From: Pholis gunnellus
Taxonomy: Eukaryota > Chordata > Actinopteri > Perciformes > Pholidae
Reading direction: 5' to 3'
NCBI GenBank assembly: GCA_910591455.2
Contig: OU342807.1
Location: 8,355,930-8,419,929 of the forward strand
Length of the DNA stretch: 64,000 nucleotides
Under the pieces are notes generated by a model. It did no database searches, was not told the origin of the DNA, and saw nothing but the letters and a program-made list of their open reading frames with translations. Made by a program: the position numbers and the translations under genes. This document shows positions 1 to 11,012 of this stretch, piece after piece. The first letter of the stretch is position 1. The number at the start of each line of letters is the position of its first letter.

Positions 1-651
1 TATTTCCAAAAGCTGAGTTCAAAATACTGCTTAAGAAATTCACTGTTGATATCATATTACACTACTCTCTTCCAAAGCAATGAAGTAATTGAGGTTGGTG
101 TCAGATTGTGGTCTGAGTTATTTTTATTTTTTTAAAAGCCTGGCAGATTGAAGGCTGCGTTAAAGAAGTACTTGTGATATGAGACGCTCCGCTGCAGCGT
201 GGGCTGCAGTGAGCGTTGGCGTCCAGTAGGGGGCACAGACAGACTGCCTGGGAGATGATCAATGACGGCAGCAGTTAGCTGGATGGTGCGTGTTGCATGT
301 ATGGATGCTCTGAACCACCGATGTCTCGTCACACCTCTTCACACTGTAGAACTAACCGGCAATTAAAATAAAGCGTGTACAAATGAAAGTCTAAGGAAAT
401 GTTTCACATTGGCAGTCGAGGCCTGTGTTTGATGTAAGAGGGTCACAAAGATGAGGGCACAGTGTACGTGTACGTACAACAGCAGAGGTTTGCATACTTA
501 ACTATATTATTCTGTCTTTTAACACTTAACACAATTTTATAATCCCTCTGTTTAATATGCATCTTAAATTCTATTGCATTGTGGAGAGTAACAGAAAATA
601 TATATAAATAATGTTAGTGTTAATTTAATATCATTCGGAGATATTGGCTAA

Positions 652-652
652 A

Positions 653-695
<43 letters not shown>
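652..695. repeat. AT dinucleotide microsatellite
   Basis: Near-pure alternating AT with one CA interruption around 671. Confidence 0.9.
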
Positions 696-933
696 TTATA
701 CAAAGGATTTCGCTTTACCCTCGTTGTTCTTGTCTCTTCTCTTCATATAGCTGCAGAGTTTTGGGTTTTTTACTTTGCAACGTAGCAAGTGTCTAGTTTG
801 GTGTTGTGCAGAAATTGTCATTTTGTTGTTTGTACACGACTTGCTGTAATTGCCTTTTCCCCCATAATCACACAAGATTAATGCTGTTTCTTTCGGGCTC
901 TAGTTACAATGCCCAGCACTCTTCTAACACATA

Positions 934-935
<2 letters not shown>

Positions 936-970
<35 letters not shown>
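936..970. repeat. TG microsatellite
   Basis: About 17 uninterrupted TG units. The cysteine-valine and threonine-histidine peptides it can encode are artefacts. Confidence 0.95.
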
Positions 971-973
<3 letters not shown>

Positions 974-1246
974 AAACCCTTGCTCCTGTAAGATGTAAGA
1001 TGCACAAACACGCACTACAAATGCACGCTCCGTGCCGTGCAGGGACCCCGCCTGTGACTTGGATCGCTGCAGCGAGAGCAAGCCACCAAGATACATGCAT
1101 CTGCTATAAAAAAAAAAGCTAAAGAAACTCAATTGCAATTTTATTGTCCCGTATGATAGATTTCCTGCCACCTTTGTAGCACCAAAGCTGTTTGTCACTG
1201 TTGCTCTCTCCTCCCACTGCTGCAGGGCTGTGTGTGTGCGCATGAT

Positions 1247-1268
1247 TGTGTGTGTGTGTGTGTGTGTG
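1247..1268. repeat. TG microsatellite
   Basis: Eleven TG units, preceded at 1230-1240 by a broken TG/CG stretch. Confidence 0.9.
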
Positions 1269-1625
1269 AATGTGAGTTACAAGGCACATTTTCTCTTTGC
1301 CCTCTTTTTCTCTTGGGCTCGAGGAAGCCCTTCTTTCCAAGCCCATTGAATATTCATCGGAACCGTGCGAGAACAATCAGAGAAACAAGGCCTCATAAAT
1401 ACAACCAGCCCACTGGGAGCCTCTTGATAAGTGCATGTATGCATTCACAAATACATATTTGCCCCCTTCTCCTCTACACAGACTTTATGAATTAAGTTTG
1501 CCTTGTGTCAACTGTAGTAAAGTTGTCAGTTTGACATGTATAGAGGTAATGTGCCTCACCTTTCTAGTTGAGGCAAGTATGTCTGTACTGCATTTTCTTT
1601 TAATGCGTTATTGTGTTTTGTATCT

Positions 1626-1785
1626 CCATAGTTTTCATTAGCTCCACCAAGGAGGTAATGAGCTTTGGTTTGTTGGTTTGTCCGGGTTGCGGGGCAGATA
1701 CACTCATTATTGTTAACTGGATGGAAAATATGGAAATTTGCTGGGGGTCTACGCTCTGAGTGCCTCTTCTAGTTGTTGCATTCAA
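1626..1785. mobile_element. Probable degenerate interspersed repeat (non-autonomous, fish-type)
   Basis: The stretch opens with CTCCACCAAGGAGGTAATG followed by a TTGGTTTGTTGGTTTGTCCG-like segment and closes with GGGGGTCTACGCTCTGAGTG then CTTCTAGTT. I recognise these ends as typical of a short repeat family common in fish and invertebrate genomes, here internally shortened. It carries no coding sequence. It may be distantly related to the inverted-repeat element at 49861. The exact boundaries are uncertain. Confidence 0.45.
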
Positions 1786-4202
1786 GGCACGTTTTGTTAT
1801 GTAGAATGTAAGATGTGAAGTTTTAACAGTACAACAGTTGTATTTCCTATTTCTTTCTACATTTGATGCCATTTGCTCACAGTATTGGCTTTATAAAACT
1901 AGATTATATTCTTGACTTATTTTTTGTGTATAACAGGAGAACTGGAACCATATTTGGTATCTTTTTTTCTGGTATCTGTTTTTGTACAGTCATACCAATT
2001 TGTAGGTGTACAAATGTTTATTTGAGCCATTCTGGGATCTGTGGAGAGGCTTGATTTGTGCTTTGTGATTGGCTCCAATTGGCTCTTTTGTTACTGTCCT
2101 ACTTCAAAGTGAGATTCTTCTTATTTTGTTTTATTTAAAGCATAGACTAACAAGAGGCCCTAAGAATCTGGTTGTGATTTGTTGAGAATTAAATAAAAAA
2201 GAAATGAGAGAAATCTAGTGCACTTTGTTACACTCTGTGTGTGCGTGTGAGAAGTAAGTATATCTGCATAAGCATCTCTCTGAATAGACAGATGTTTCTG
2301 CAGGTGGGCACGCTGACACAACAGCCCTCCCGCTCTCAGCACACACACACACACACCCAAGGTGCCCCTCGTCCATCTCTGCACACAAATCAGTTTGAGA
2401 ACAAGGAGATCTCCAAAAGAGCGACATCGGGGCGTGAAGGTTCCTCCGTCCTCCAGACTCCCACTGTCGGCTAACTTCATTATGCTGCCAGTTGTTTTAG
2501 CACAAAGATAAATATGAACTGAGCAGACAGATCTTTGACCAAATAGAATATACATTTTGAGTTAGTGATTTTACAATCATGTTTAGAAGTTGAGCATATT
2601 TGGAAGAATTTAGTTGAATTGCAGCTAATCACCATTTTTCTGTTCATTGAGAAATGCAGAGTAGTTTTATCCATGCAGCTTTTGCAATCTGTGGGTTTTG
2701 AGACATTACACACAAGCTGCGAAGAGTTCCAGAGAGATGCATTGACAAGTGGACAAAGGAGAAAGTGAGAACATAGAAAAGCCAATGCTAGATAATAGCC
2801 ATGCATCAGGAGTTGTCTATGCTATACAGTAGCCAATCCCCAGGACATCCGTTTGATCTTTCATCTTGTAATTCTTGCAAAATATTTGTCTCAAAGTGAA
2901 ACAATTAGCTGATTAAAACCTTATGAATTTGACTGGTTGGCTTAAAACCATTAGTGTACAGTATCCTATAGGACCTTTTGTGCAAGCTTGTCGTCTTATG
3001 GTTGTGATAGAAATTACAGATAAAGTCTGTATGCATATCGCTGGATCAGATTTGAGGAGAAAACCAGGAAGAAAAATGTTTTTACAAAGAGTGAGAACGG
3101 AAGATATTGGGAACAAGAGCTAAAACCACCCAGCCAGCACCGCAGTAGCAGATGACATTGATTTTGGAGGAGGAATTGCATTTAGCTAATCGGATTAGAG
3201 CCATGCTGCCCTCCCCATTTCCCCTTTGTTTTGTGGTCGCTCTCTATCTATTTATCTAAATGGGGACTCCCAGGCTCCGACTGCGGGGGTCTCCCAAGAT
3301 CAGCGCTCTGCCACGCTGACCCTCACCAAACAGGTTGTGTTGTGGGGCCCCTGCTTATTCCAGGACAGTTACACAGCACAGACATGGGGACAATGGAAGG
3401 TCTCTGTTTTGTATAGATTGTTGTGTAAATGTGAACGCAGGTGTTGTTTGAAGGACCAAGAGATGCATTTTATTGTATTTCATTTTTCAAAAATATTGCG
3501 TGAGGTGAAACTACAGAAACTTGCCGTATTGCAACGTGCCCTGTGTCCCATCCATTCCAATGCACTTCGAGTCCCTTGTATGATGCGGCCGTGCTGCGCC
3601 CAGTTAAAACCATGTTACCTGTCACATTAGAAAAGCCCACCATGTTTTTGAACATTACCATAACATTTTCCCATACCCCACTGAGGCCGGGCCGAGTCAT
3701 GGAGTAGAATGAAATTAGATTAGATCAGCGCTGATGTCTTAGCCACCCAAGGCAGTTTCTATATATTGTAGCAAGGCTAACCGCTCTTTTAAAAACCACA
3801 GAGACTTATACTACCTCTGTCTAATGGTAACTGGATCTGTTGCAGAGCCCCATTTAAGGCCAGCATACATCATCTTAATGCACAGACTGCATCCTGGATC
3901 TATGACGTTATGTTCTGCACCGCTCTCCGGCGCAATTTCCAAAGCAGCGTGCTCTGGATGCGGCCTTTTAATTGCTAAAAATGCTAAATGTCAAATTAAG
4001 CTCAAACTAATGGGGTAGAAGGTCTTGCCGTGTGATCACTGGGGAAGAGAGAAAGAGACGGACTACTGGCGCATTTAGAACAGGTTGTGCACTCTGAAAA
4101 CAGCTATGGATTACCAATCACTGCCTCCCACTACAGAAGATTAATGAGCACCCGTGTAGCAGGCTAATTTAGAACAATAACGCCTAATTAATTACAAATA
4201 AT

Positions 4203-4345
4203 CAGCTTCTTTCTTTCCCTTCCCTTTCTTCCACTCTCCATGACTCACTTTCTTCCTCTTCCTCCTTTTTGCAATTTTTTATGTATTTTTTTTCTTCCTT
4301 TTGATCTCTGGCTTTCTCATTTTCTTTCTCTCTCTCCTTCTGTCC
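4203..4345. repeat. Long pyrimidine-rich tract
   Basis: A C/T-rich stretch of about 140 bases with few purines (TTTCTTTCCC, CTTCCTCTTCCTCC, TCTCTCTCC). It is 1.4 kb before the exon A acceptor, too far to be its polypyrimidine tract. Confidence 0.7.
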
Positions 4346-5742
4346 ACATAGCCTCAGGTGAAAAAGCAGCAAAGTGGGTCTAGCCCCCCCCACCCCCTTC
4401 CACCACCAACCCATCTTTGACTTTCTGTCCTCCAAGCCCAGTGATTAATGCCGGGTCTTAAATTAGGCGTGGGAGGATTTGCCGATGCTGGACACGCACT
4501 CAGCACAGCTAGCAGACACGCACTAATAGTATCTACTGCTAATCTATGACTGCTTACATGGATGGGCTCTTCCTCAAATGCCACTGCAGACCATTGTCGA
4601 TATAGACTAGCAGTCTAGTCTCCCCATATCAGATGTAAGAAGACTGATAGAGGTTAATAGGCCGTGGGCAACTGCACATTGGGAGAGAGGAAAAGTTTTA
4701 AACATGGCATGGTTAACCACAAATGGTCCCAGTGGTTAGATGCAGTAATAAGCTCTCAACTAAAGAGCATTTTGAGAATATTTTGCCTCCATAATGTAAT
4801 GTTTCCAGATGAAACCGGGTGTTGGGCCACGATGTGACTCATGGAGAGATAATTCAGTTAAAAGGCTCAAAGTGTGAACCAATAGATAGCAGTTTAAGAT
4901 AGGGAGGGTTCATGTGATGAGACGGGAAAATACGTGACGGCATTTGTTGGAATTTAACCCTAACTACTGTAACATGACATAATACAACGAACATGTACTT
5001 TTAACTAACATAGTGGGGATTTTTCACCATTTCGTGATGCCTTCTCTGCATTCTCAAACAAAACCATAATTACAATCTTTACATACATTTTTCCATTTTT
5101 CCAACTCTTTTACAAAAACTACACTTACAGGATAATCTCTGTTTAAAGCAATTTTGGTCTTGTTTTTGTAGTTTTGGCTATACGTCCTATTGGTAGGAAC
5201 AAAATGATCGTCACCAAGTTATATGCTGAAATTTGGAAACACAGCAACTTAAACTAGTTTGATGGAGCAAGAAACACAAGCTGTTAGACGATCATTAAGG
5301 TTTTAAACAAACCCCCAAGTTAGCCAAACTTGTGTGGTTGTGTCTGTTTAACATCCATCACAGTTGTCAGACTGACTTCCTGGTTCCACTTTTATCTACT
5401 GTATTAATTATAGTTGTGCACTTAGGTTTTTACTATGCAATGACCTTTCAGGTGCTCTCGCTCTAAGTTTGTTCTTCAAATAAAGTTGTTAATATTCATC
5501 AAAACTTTTGTTTACAACTTATTTGATCATCTTACTTCTCGTTTCTTGCCCGTCGGACTTCATGTTAGCAATGTCACTGTGTTCTCAGGTCTTGGATATT
5601 ACTTTGGTAATTACAATGTTATAAGTCATTGAAATGATGGCCAGAATACAAAAATAAGACCTAAATTGTTCTTCGATTTGAGAATAGACCAATTGGGTAG
5701 ATTGGTGCCACCATTTGAACACATCCTCTTTTGTGTTTGCAG

Positions 5743-7119
5743 GTGACCTTTGAGCAGCACAAAGAGAATCTGTCCCGTATGTTTCGTCAGTACCAGAGTC
5801 AGGAGTCTGCCGGCTCTCTGAGCACACTCCGAACCATCTCTGGCGTCAGCCAAAGCTCGGAGACCATGGATTGTGTCAACGGGCCACCGGCAGAGGAGAC
5901 GGCCCCTTCCACTGTCATTGAGCTCAGAGTGGACGAGCTGTCCCAGAAGTCCCCCGACTCGGCTTCTCGTTCCACCGTCGCTTCCAGCCAACCGGAGGCT
6001 GCTGGTGGAAGGGGACGCGAATCCATCACCATGTCCAACATCCTGGCCAGTGCAGAAGAAGAAGAAGAAGAAGAGCAGAAGTTGGTTCAAGAGTCTTCCA
6101 AGACAGGATCAGGTGATGATGGAAAAGAGACTGAAGCTACTGTGACACAAAAAGACGATACAGAGGAACGGAGTGAAGAGACCAACAAGCTGGAACCAGT
6201 GACTGAGGCTTCCACTGACAAGAACACAGATGATATACAAACATCAGTTAGCGACCAGGCTGAAATGGATAACACAAAAGCAATGGAAGAGGTTGGAGAC
6301 TCTGCGAGCGATGAACCACCTGTACCAGATGATGAAAAATCTGAAGCTATCAAAGGTGAATCATCAAACTCCATGACGGAAGACTCTTTGAATGAAGCAG
6401 ATGTAGAACCGCCAGTGGTTTCAGGACTAGAAGGTAAGGCTGACCAAACGTCCCCCGACGCTGCGGCCCGTCTGGAGAACAGCGAGCTGGGTGGAGCCTC
6501 AGTCTTCAACGAGGCCCTGGATGACGTGCCCTCCGTCAGTGACCACATCCTCACCAGTGATGCTGATGATAGCCAAGAGGGGTCTTCTTATGCTTCAGCT
6601 GCAGCCGGAGAGGAAGCGGAGGTAGGAAAAAAGGATGATAAACACGAAGAGGGTGAAGACAAGAAAGATGATCAGGAAGGTCACGAGATGAAGACGGATG
6701 TGGAAAAAGATGAGAAGCGGGAGGTTGGAACACAAGAAGAGAGTGAAACTGAAGAGAAACAGGAGAGTCAGACTCCTCCAGCTGAAACCCCTGAACAAAG
6801 TGTGACAGAACCAGCCAAAGAGGAACAGTCTTCCTCTGCAGACCAGCAGCCCTCCGACACCACAGCGCCCTCTGCAGGCCAGGAGGTTGCAGCAGCATCA
6901 GACTCCACCTCACCTAGCCAGCCTTCAGAGACCACCGACACCACTGAAGAGGACGCTCTGTCCGCTCCCGCAGACGAGACCCCCACCGCCTCCAACTCTG
7001 ACACCCAGAAGAGTGCAGACTCTGTCAGCAAGACCAAAGAGATCAAAATTGCCAGACTAGATGTGTCCAATGTGGCCTTAGACACAGAGAGACTTGAATT
7101 GAAGGGGACCTCTACAACA
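5743..7119 (+). CDS. nbea: nbea exon A: acidic disordered linker (1377 bases)
   Basis: This large internal exon encodes residues 1-459 of the visible product. It starts in phase 0 after TTTGTGTTTGCAG with VTFEQHKENLSRMFRQYQ and ends at ACA|gtacgc after KIARLDVSNVALDTERLEL, also phase 0. The two ends look family-conserved. The middle is low in hydrophobic residues and very rich in Glu, Asp, Ser, Thr, Lys and Gln, so it should be intrinsically disordered. A run of seven Glu codons lies at 6055-6075. In neurobeachin the corresponding region is the long variable linker between the N-terminal and central helical blocks. The conserved ends give the identification; the middle is too variable to align by eye. 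The donor is a weak one, and a retained intron A-B would add 18 residues and then stop at 7174-7176. Confidence 0.88.
6055..6075 (+). repeat. Coding GAA repeat (seven Glu)
   Basis: Six GAA codons and one GAG in frame within exon A encode seven glutamates between ILASA and QKLVQ. The nearly pure codon run suggests slippage rather than selection for particular codons. Confidence 0.95.
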
Positions 7120-7206
7120 GTACGCATCTTTTTCTCTACTTTTGATCTTTCAATAAATGATGTTGTATGGCTCTGATAATGTTTATTGTGTGGTGTCTCT
7201 CTGAAG

Positions 7207-7412
7207 GAAACAAGCCAAGGCCACCCGGCGGTGGCGGCAGCAGCAGCAGCAGCAGCAGGAGGGTCTTCAGGTCAGCAGAGAGAGGGCGGCAGCACTTCGG
7301 CCCCTCGATCCACCATGTTTCGTATCCCAGAGTTCCGCTGGTCCCACATGCACCAACGCCTCCTCGCTGATGTGCTCTTCTCTATTGAGACAGATGTCCA
7401 GATGTGGAGGAG
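7207..7412 (+). CDS. nbea: nbea exon B: poly-Ala linker and start of conserved helical block
   Basis: The exon begins in phase 0 after TCTCTCTGAAG and ends in phase 2 at AG|gtaggg, completing an Ser codon with exon C. The first part is a linker, ETSQGHPAV, eight alanines, then a Gly/Ser/Gln-rich stretch. From about 7315 it becomes the strongly conserved TMFRIPEFRWSHMHQRLLAD, followed by VLFSIETDVQMWRR, a family signature. The intron from exon A is only 87 bases (7120-7206), with a plausible branch point CTGATAA. The linker does not resemble the mammalian residues I remember at this position. The second forward frame is also open across this exon, but has no family similarity. Confidence 0.93.
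7234..7257 (+). repeat. Coding CAG/GCA repeat (eight Ala)
   Basis: One GCG and seven GCA codons encode eight alanines in exon B. Read on the DNA it is a pure CAG-type trinucleotide repeat and so likely to vary in length between individuals. Confidence 0.95.
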
Positions 7413-8095
7413 GTAGGGTAACAATCCGCTGACTTTGCTGCTGTTTTAGCTTACAACTATATTTTGTTAATTGATTAATGGAATAGAGATTTATTGGCAT
7501 TGTGGGCCTCTGAGGAGCAGACAGGAGATCCCATCTCACAAGCCTTCTCCTAATCAACTGGTGCCTGAAAGAATCTTTGTTGTGTCACTGAGAAGGTTTC
7601 ACTCCTGATTTTTGCTTACTTCACATTATAAACGGTATAATATGCCATGTATCAAAATGAGGTATTTCTTTCTGCATATTTAAAGACAAATATATATTTT
7701 TTTGTAGTGGCCATAATCTTTACACAAACATTACATTACACTAAAAATCAAGTCTCTAGGGATACTTTGAAATTCATGTCGCGTTGAGGACACTTGATGA
7801 GGTGTCGACCAAAGTGCAAATGTTTTCATAAAAGATGGGATACGTGGGATATTTTTATCCTTGAATATTAGCATTTAAAGAACAATAAGAACAATCGGAT
7901 CTACTTTTCTTCTGTTCTATATTTAAGTTTCTCGATTTTTGTAGTTTTAATTTCTTGTACTATGTTTATTTCATTCACCAGAACACCAAAGCAGATTCCT
8001 TGTATGTTTAAATCTACTTGACAATAAACCGGATTATGTTTCTTCTACGTTGTGTTTCGTTAACAAAGCAATCTTTTTGTTCTCCTCCTCCTCAG
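7413..8095 (+). other. Intron B-C
   Basis: GT-AG intron of 683 bases, AT-rich, ending in CTCCTCCTCCTCAG. Nothing beyond plain intron sequence is seen in it. Confidence 0.85.
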
Positions 8096-8249
8096 TCACT
8101 CCACAAAGACAATTCTGGACTTTGTGAACAGCAGTGAGAACGTCGTGTTTGTCCACAACAGCATTCACCTCATCTCCCAGGTGGTGGACAACCTCATCAT
8201 GGCTTGTGGAGGCATTTTACCTCTGCTCTCTGCTGCCACCTCTTCCTCT
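8096..8249 (+). CDS. nbea: nbea exon C: conserved helical block
   Basis: Encodes SHSTKTILDFVNSSENVVFV, then the HNSIHLISQVVDNLIMACGG and ILPLLSAATSSS segments, near identical to remembered vertebrate neurobeachin. Phase 2 entry and phase 0 exit at TCCTCT|gtgagt. The pattern of short amphipathic helices is typical of the armadillo-like solenoid of BEACH proteins, a structural scaffold; no catalytic residues are expected. A 54-base GT tract begins 12 bases past the donor, see the separate entry. Confidence 0.96.
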
Positions 8250-8257
8250 GTGAGTCT

Positions 8258-8318
<61 letters not shown>

Positions 8319-8999
8319 TGTACTTAACCGTGGCTGTATATATAGTTGATGGCTCCAGTCGCAGGAAGTTATCCATCCAGATTGACCTTTTCCAATCACA
8401 TTAGCCCACAGTTAGCTGCCTCCTAACATTGTTAGTTTGTTTTTGTGTTGTCTCATCTCAGTGGCTCTCTTACATGATTCTTTGTCTCTGTCAATGACTT
8501 TATTGCCTGGTCTAAGACACAGGTCACAAGACATCATAATTCAGTTGCGTCTGGTCTATAACAAATTGAAGACTGAATGTAACAAATTTTAAATGTTTTC
8601 ATTTCAGGATGTGTTTATCAGTATAGCTGTCAAACACATTCCATACCTACATTACATTTTTAGAAGCATTTTTGTCAAATTTAAATATTTTTTCCCCACC
8701 CTTAATGGCTTGATTAGTAGCTCTGTTCCAATGTTCTTCACTGTTGTATTATGTTCATGCTTTTGAGAAACATTGTTTATATGGCAAATTCTTTTTTAGC
8801 TGAAAGTAACTGTGCAATTATTTTATCAGTTTCTGTACATTTTTCTGACTTCTCTCTACTTGTATGTTACCACGGCATTCTTTAGATTTAAAAATATACA
8901 AAGCTAAATTATTCTACTGAATGAACAATTGAATTATGTAAAGAGGATGTTCTACGATTACTTTAATTACTTTGTGAATGTTCCTCTTTCTACTACCAG
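8250..8999 (+). other. Intron C-D
   Basis: GT-AG intron of 750 bases. It opens with the GT microsatellite at 8262 and is otherwise AT-rich with no recognisable element. The acceptor is CTCTTTCTACTACCAG. Confidence 0.85.
8262..8315. repeat. GT microsatellite next to the exon C donor
   Basis: Twenty-seven uninterrupted GT units starting 12 bases inside the intron. Confidence 0.97.
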
Positions 9000-9180
9000 C
9001 ACGAACTAGAGAACATCGAACCCTCCCAAGGCTTGACGGTGGAGGCTTCAGTCACCTTCTTACAGCGCCTCATCAACCTGGTGGACGTTCTCATCTTTGC
9101 CAGCTCCCTCAACTTCACTGAGATAGAAGCTGAGAAAAACATGTCGTCAGGAGGCATCCTCAGACAGTGCCTTCGCCTCG
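9000..9180 (+). CDS. nbea: nbea exon D: conserved helical block
   Basis: Encodes HELENIEPSQGLTVEASVTF, LQRLINLVDVLIFASSLNFT and EIEAEKNMSSGGILRQCLRL. Phase 0 entry; the exit is phase 1 at CTCG|gtacgc, so the next residue (Val) is split. The MSSGGILRQCLRLVCAVAVRNCLECQ junction is a well-known conserved part of NBEA and LRBA. The DNA stays open into the intron for about 130 codons past the donor, but that stretch is pyrimidine-rich and lacks family similarity, so it is not coding. Confidence 0.96.
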
Positions 9181-10884
9181 GTACGCACACTGATGTTTTT
9201 GCTTTGTTCCTTTTCCCCGTCGCTCGGTCTACTTCCTTTATTTTAATAGGCTCATGCATTCTTTTCCTTGTCTGTCCTATTTTGTATTTCTTTAACTCTT
9301 TTCCCTTTTTGTCTAGCCGTCCTTCTACTCGTCTGAATTTCCGTGTTTTATCTCCCCCTTTCACTGAGCCCTCTGTCCTCCCCTGTTCATCGATCCACCT
9401 CATATCAGCCGGCAGTAGCTTCTTGTATTTGCCTCAGTCATGGCTCCCTGTAGCCTTTTTGACCCTCCCTCCTGTATTCCCTCTTTCTCCTCTGCCGTCT
9501 TCCTCTCCATCTCCAGCCGACGCTCTCATTCCCTCGCCTCTTTCACTCTGCTCGTATCAGCACTCTCTTATCTTGTTATTATAACCCCACTGCATGGCAA
9601 CACTCTAAAATGGCTGCTATCATGATATAGTGAGTTCTACATAATGGCCTTGGCTGCACTGTACTGCAGCGTAGCCCGAGGCCTTTTTCTGCCTTCTGTT
9701 CCAGGCTATTACAGTTTCCTCTGACAGCATCAGAAGCCAAGCCACGCTCGAGCTGAATAAAAGATATTGCAATTCCTACATTATTCATTTTATGTGGTGC
9801 ACCTTTCCAGCAAACACAGTTCAACACACACACACGCACACGCACACGCGCGCACACACACACACAGACTCACTCATAGTGGAAGTGGTGCAATACTTTC
9901 TACACTGATTTAAATCATTTCTTTGTGCTTTGTTCCGTATATGTAATGGTGCATAATATGCGCCATCAGTTTTTACTTTTAGATTGTCATTAGAGTGAAG
10001 TATACAAACAAAAAGGCTTTTAAAAAATGCAAACTTGTTTTACAAAGAGCTCTTCTCTGCTCAGGAGTGATCAGTATCGTTGCCGCTGTTGGGGTTTTGC
10101 TGGAAAGTGATGCCAGCGTACTACAGGTCCAGTTTTAGAAAGCAGCCGTTATGAAATGAATATTTGATGAGGTATGCGCTCCCCATTGCTGGCACCTAAT
10201 CTGATTTTGGAAGACTGTAACAAGGTTTTAGCATCTCCACCCCTCCCTCCCCCTCTCTTTTTTATAAATGGTCGTATGAAAGAGTAGTCCTAATGGAAAA
10301 AGCGAGCCCATTTCCAGACGGAATAATTCCCTCCTTCGTAATCTAAAGGGCTCAGAGTTAACATTTGTCAGTTGTCAAGTACAGAACGGCGGGGGTTGGG
10401 AGGGGCTCCAACAGAGAGAGCGCGGCACATTGGATTACAAATGGTAAACGTGCCAGTTTTGAACCCACATAAAGTTGTCGGACCACAAGATGTTTTTGCG
10501 ACAAAGGTCGTATTTTGCCGCCTAGTCAGCATGTGCACACCCTGGCAGTGTCATTTGTTATGGGAGCTGCACGCGGTGGCTGTGATTCAAGAGCACACCC
10601 TTGCACTGTGACCCTGGGAGGAGAGGTGGAGCAGGGAAGAGTGAACGATGCTGCCAGAGTTGGCCAGAGCACTGACCTTGTCATGGCCCCACTTTTTCTC
10701 CTTTTGTTTTTGTCTCTCTCAGCTGCTCCTGTTGTGGTTTTCTCTGTTTATGAGCAGAAATGTTCTTTTTTTTTTTTTGTTCATCTCTTTTTAGGGATTT
10801 CAACATAATCCTTCCACATATTACTCTGAAAATGACTTTATTTATACGATGTCGCATCATATCTCTTTCTACATCTCTCCTCAG
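9181..10884 (+). other. Intron D-E
   Basis: GT-AG intron of 1704 bases. The first 400 bases are pyrimidine-rich; a CA/CG alternating tract lies at 9823-9866; 10140-10640 is unique sequence with moderately high GC. No exon was recognised in it. Confidence 0.8.
9823..9866. repeat. Alternating CA/CG tract
   Basis: Forty-four bases of strict purine-pyrimidine alternation including CGCACACGCGCGCACA, a sequence type able to adopt Z-DNA. Confidence 0.85.
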
Positions 10885-11012
10885 TGTGTGCTATGGCAGT
10901 GAGAAACTGCCTGGAGTGTCAGCAAGCCCAATTTAAGCATGGCGCAGAGGCCTCAGCACGCGGCTATACAGCCATGTCCAGCACTGCTATCGGACCGTCC
11001 GCAGCCGCGCAG
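10885..11012 (+). CDS. nbea: nbea exon E: end of helical block and variable linker, GC donor
   Basis: Enters in phase 1 after CATCTCTCCTCAG and encodes (V)CAMAVRNCLECQQ, conserved, then a variable linker ending SSTAIGPSAAAQ. The next exon starts SPVDAVTGG. Codon phase requires the exon to stop at GCGCAG with the intron starting gcaagt, that is, a GC donor. The nearest GT, four bases further on, would shift the frame and give an early stop (TGA) in exon F, so it is rejected. The linker after CQQ differs from the mammalian sequence I remember, which is usual for this part. Confidence 0.9.

Larger units (their letters stand above)
1..5742 (+). other. Intron upstream of exon A (partial)
   Basis: No exon with family similarity was seen here, so it is read as the 3' part of the intron before exon A. 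It holds an AT tract (652-695), TG tracts (936-970 and 1247-1268), a probable degenerate interspersed repeat (about 1626-1785), a short CA tract near 2341, and a long pyrimidine-rich stretch (about 4203-4345). Two non-repetitive stretches, roughly 3640-4200 and 4430-4700, contain TAATTA-type motifs and resemble conserved non-coding DNA. The last 20 bases form a normal acceptor (pyrimidine-rich, then GTTTGCAG). An upstream coding exon too diverged for me to recognise cannot be excluded. Confidence 0.6.

Noticed and set aside
9033..9584. Forward 183-codon frame starting within exon D
   Set aside because: The first part is exon D in its correct frame; the rest is intron read-through past the gtacgc donor.
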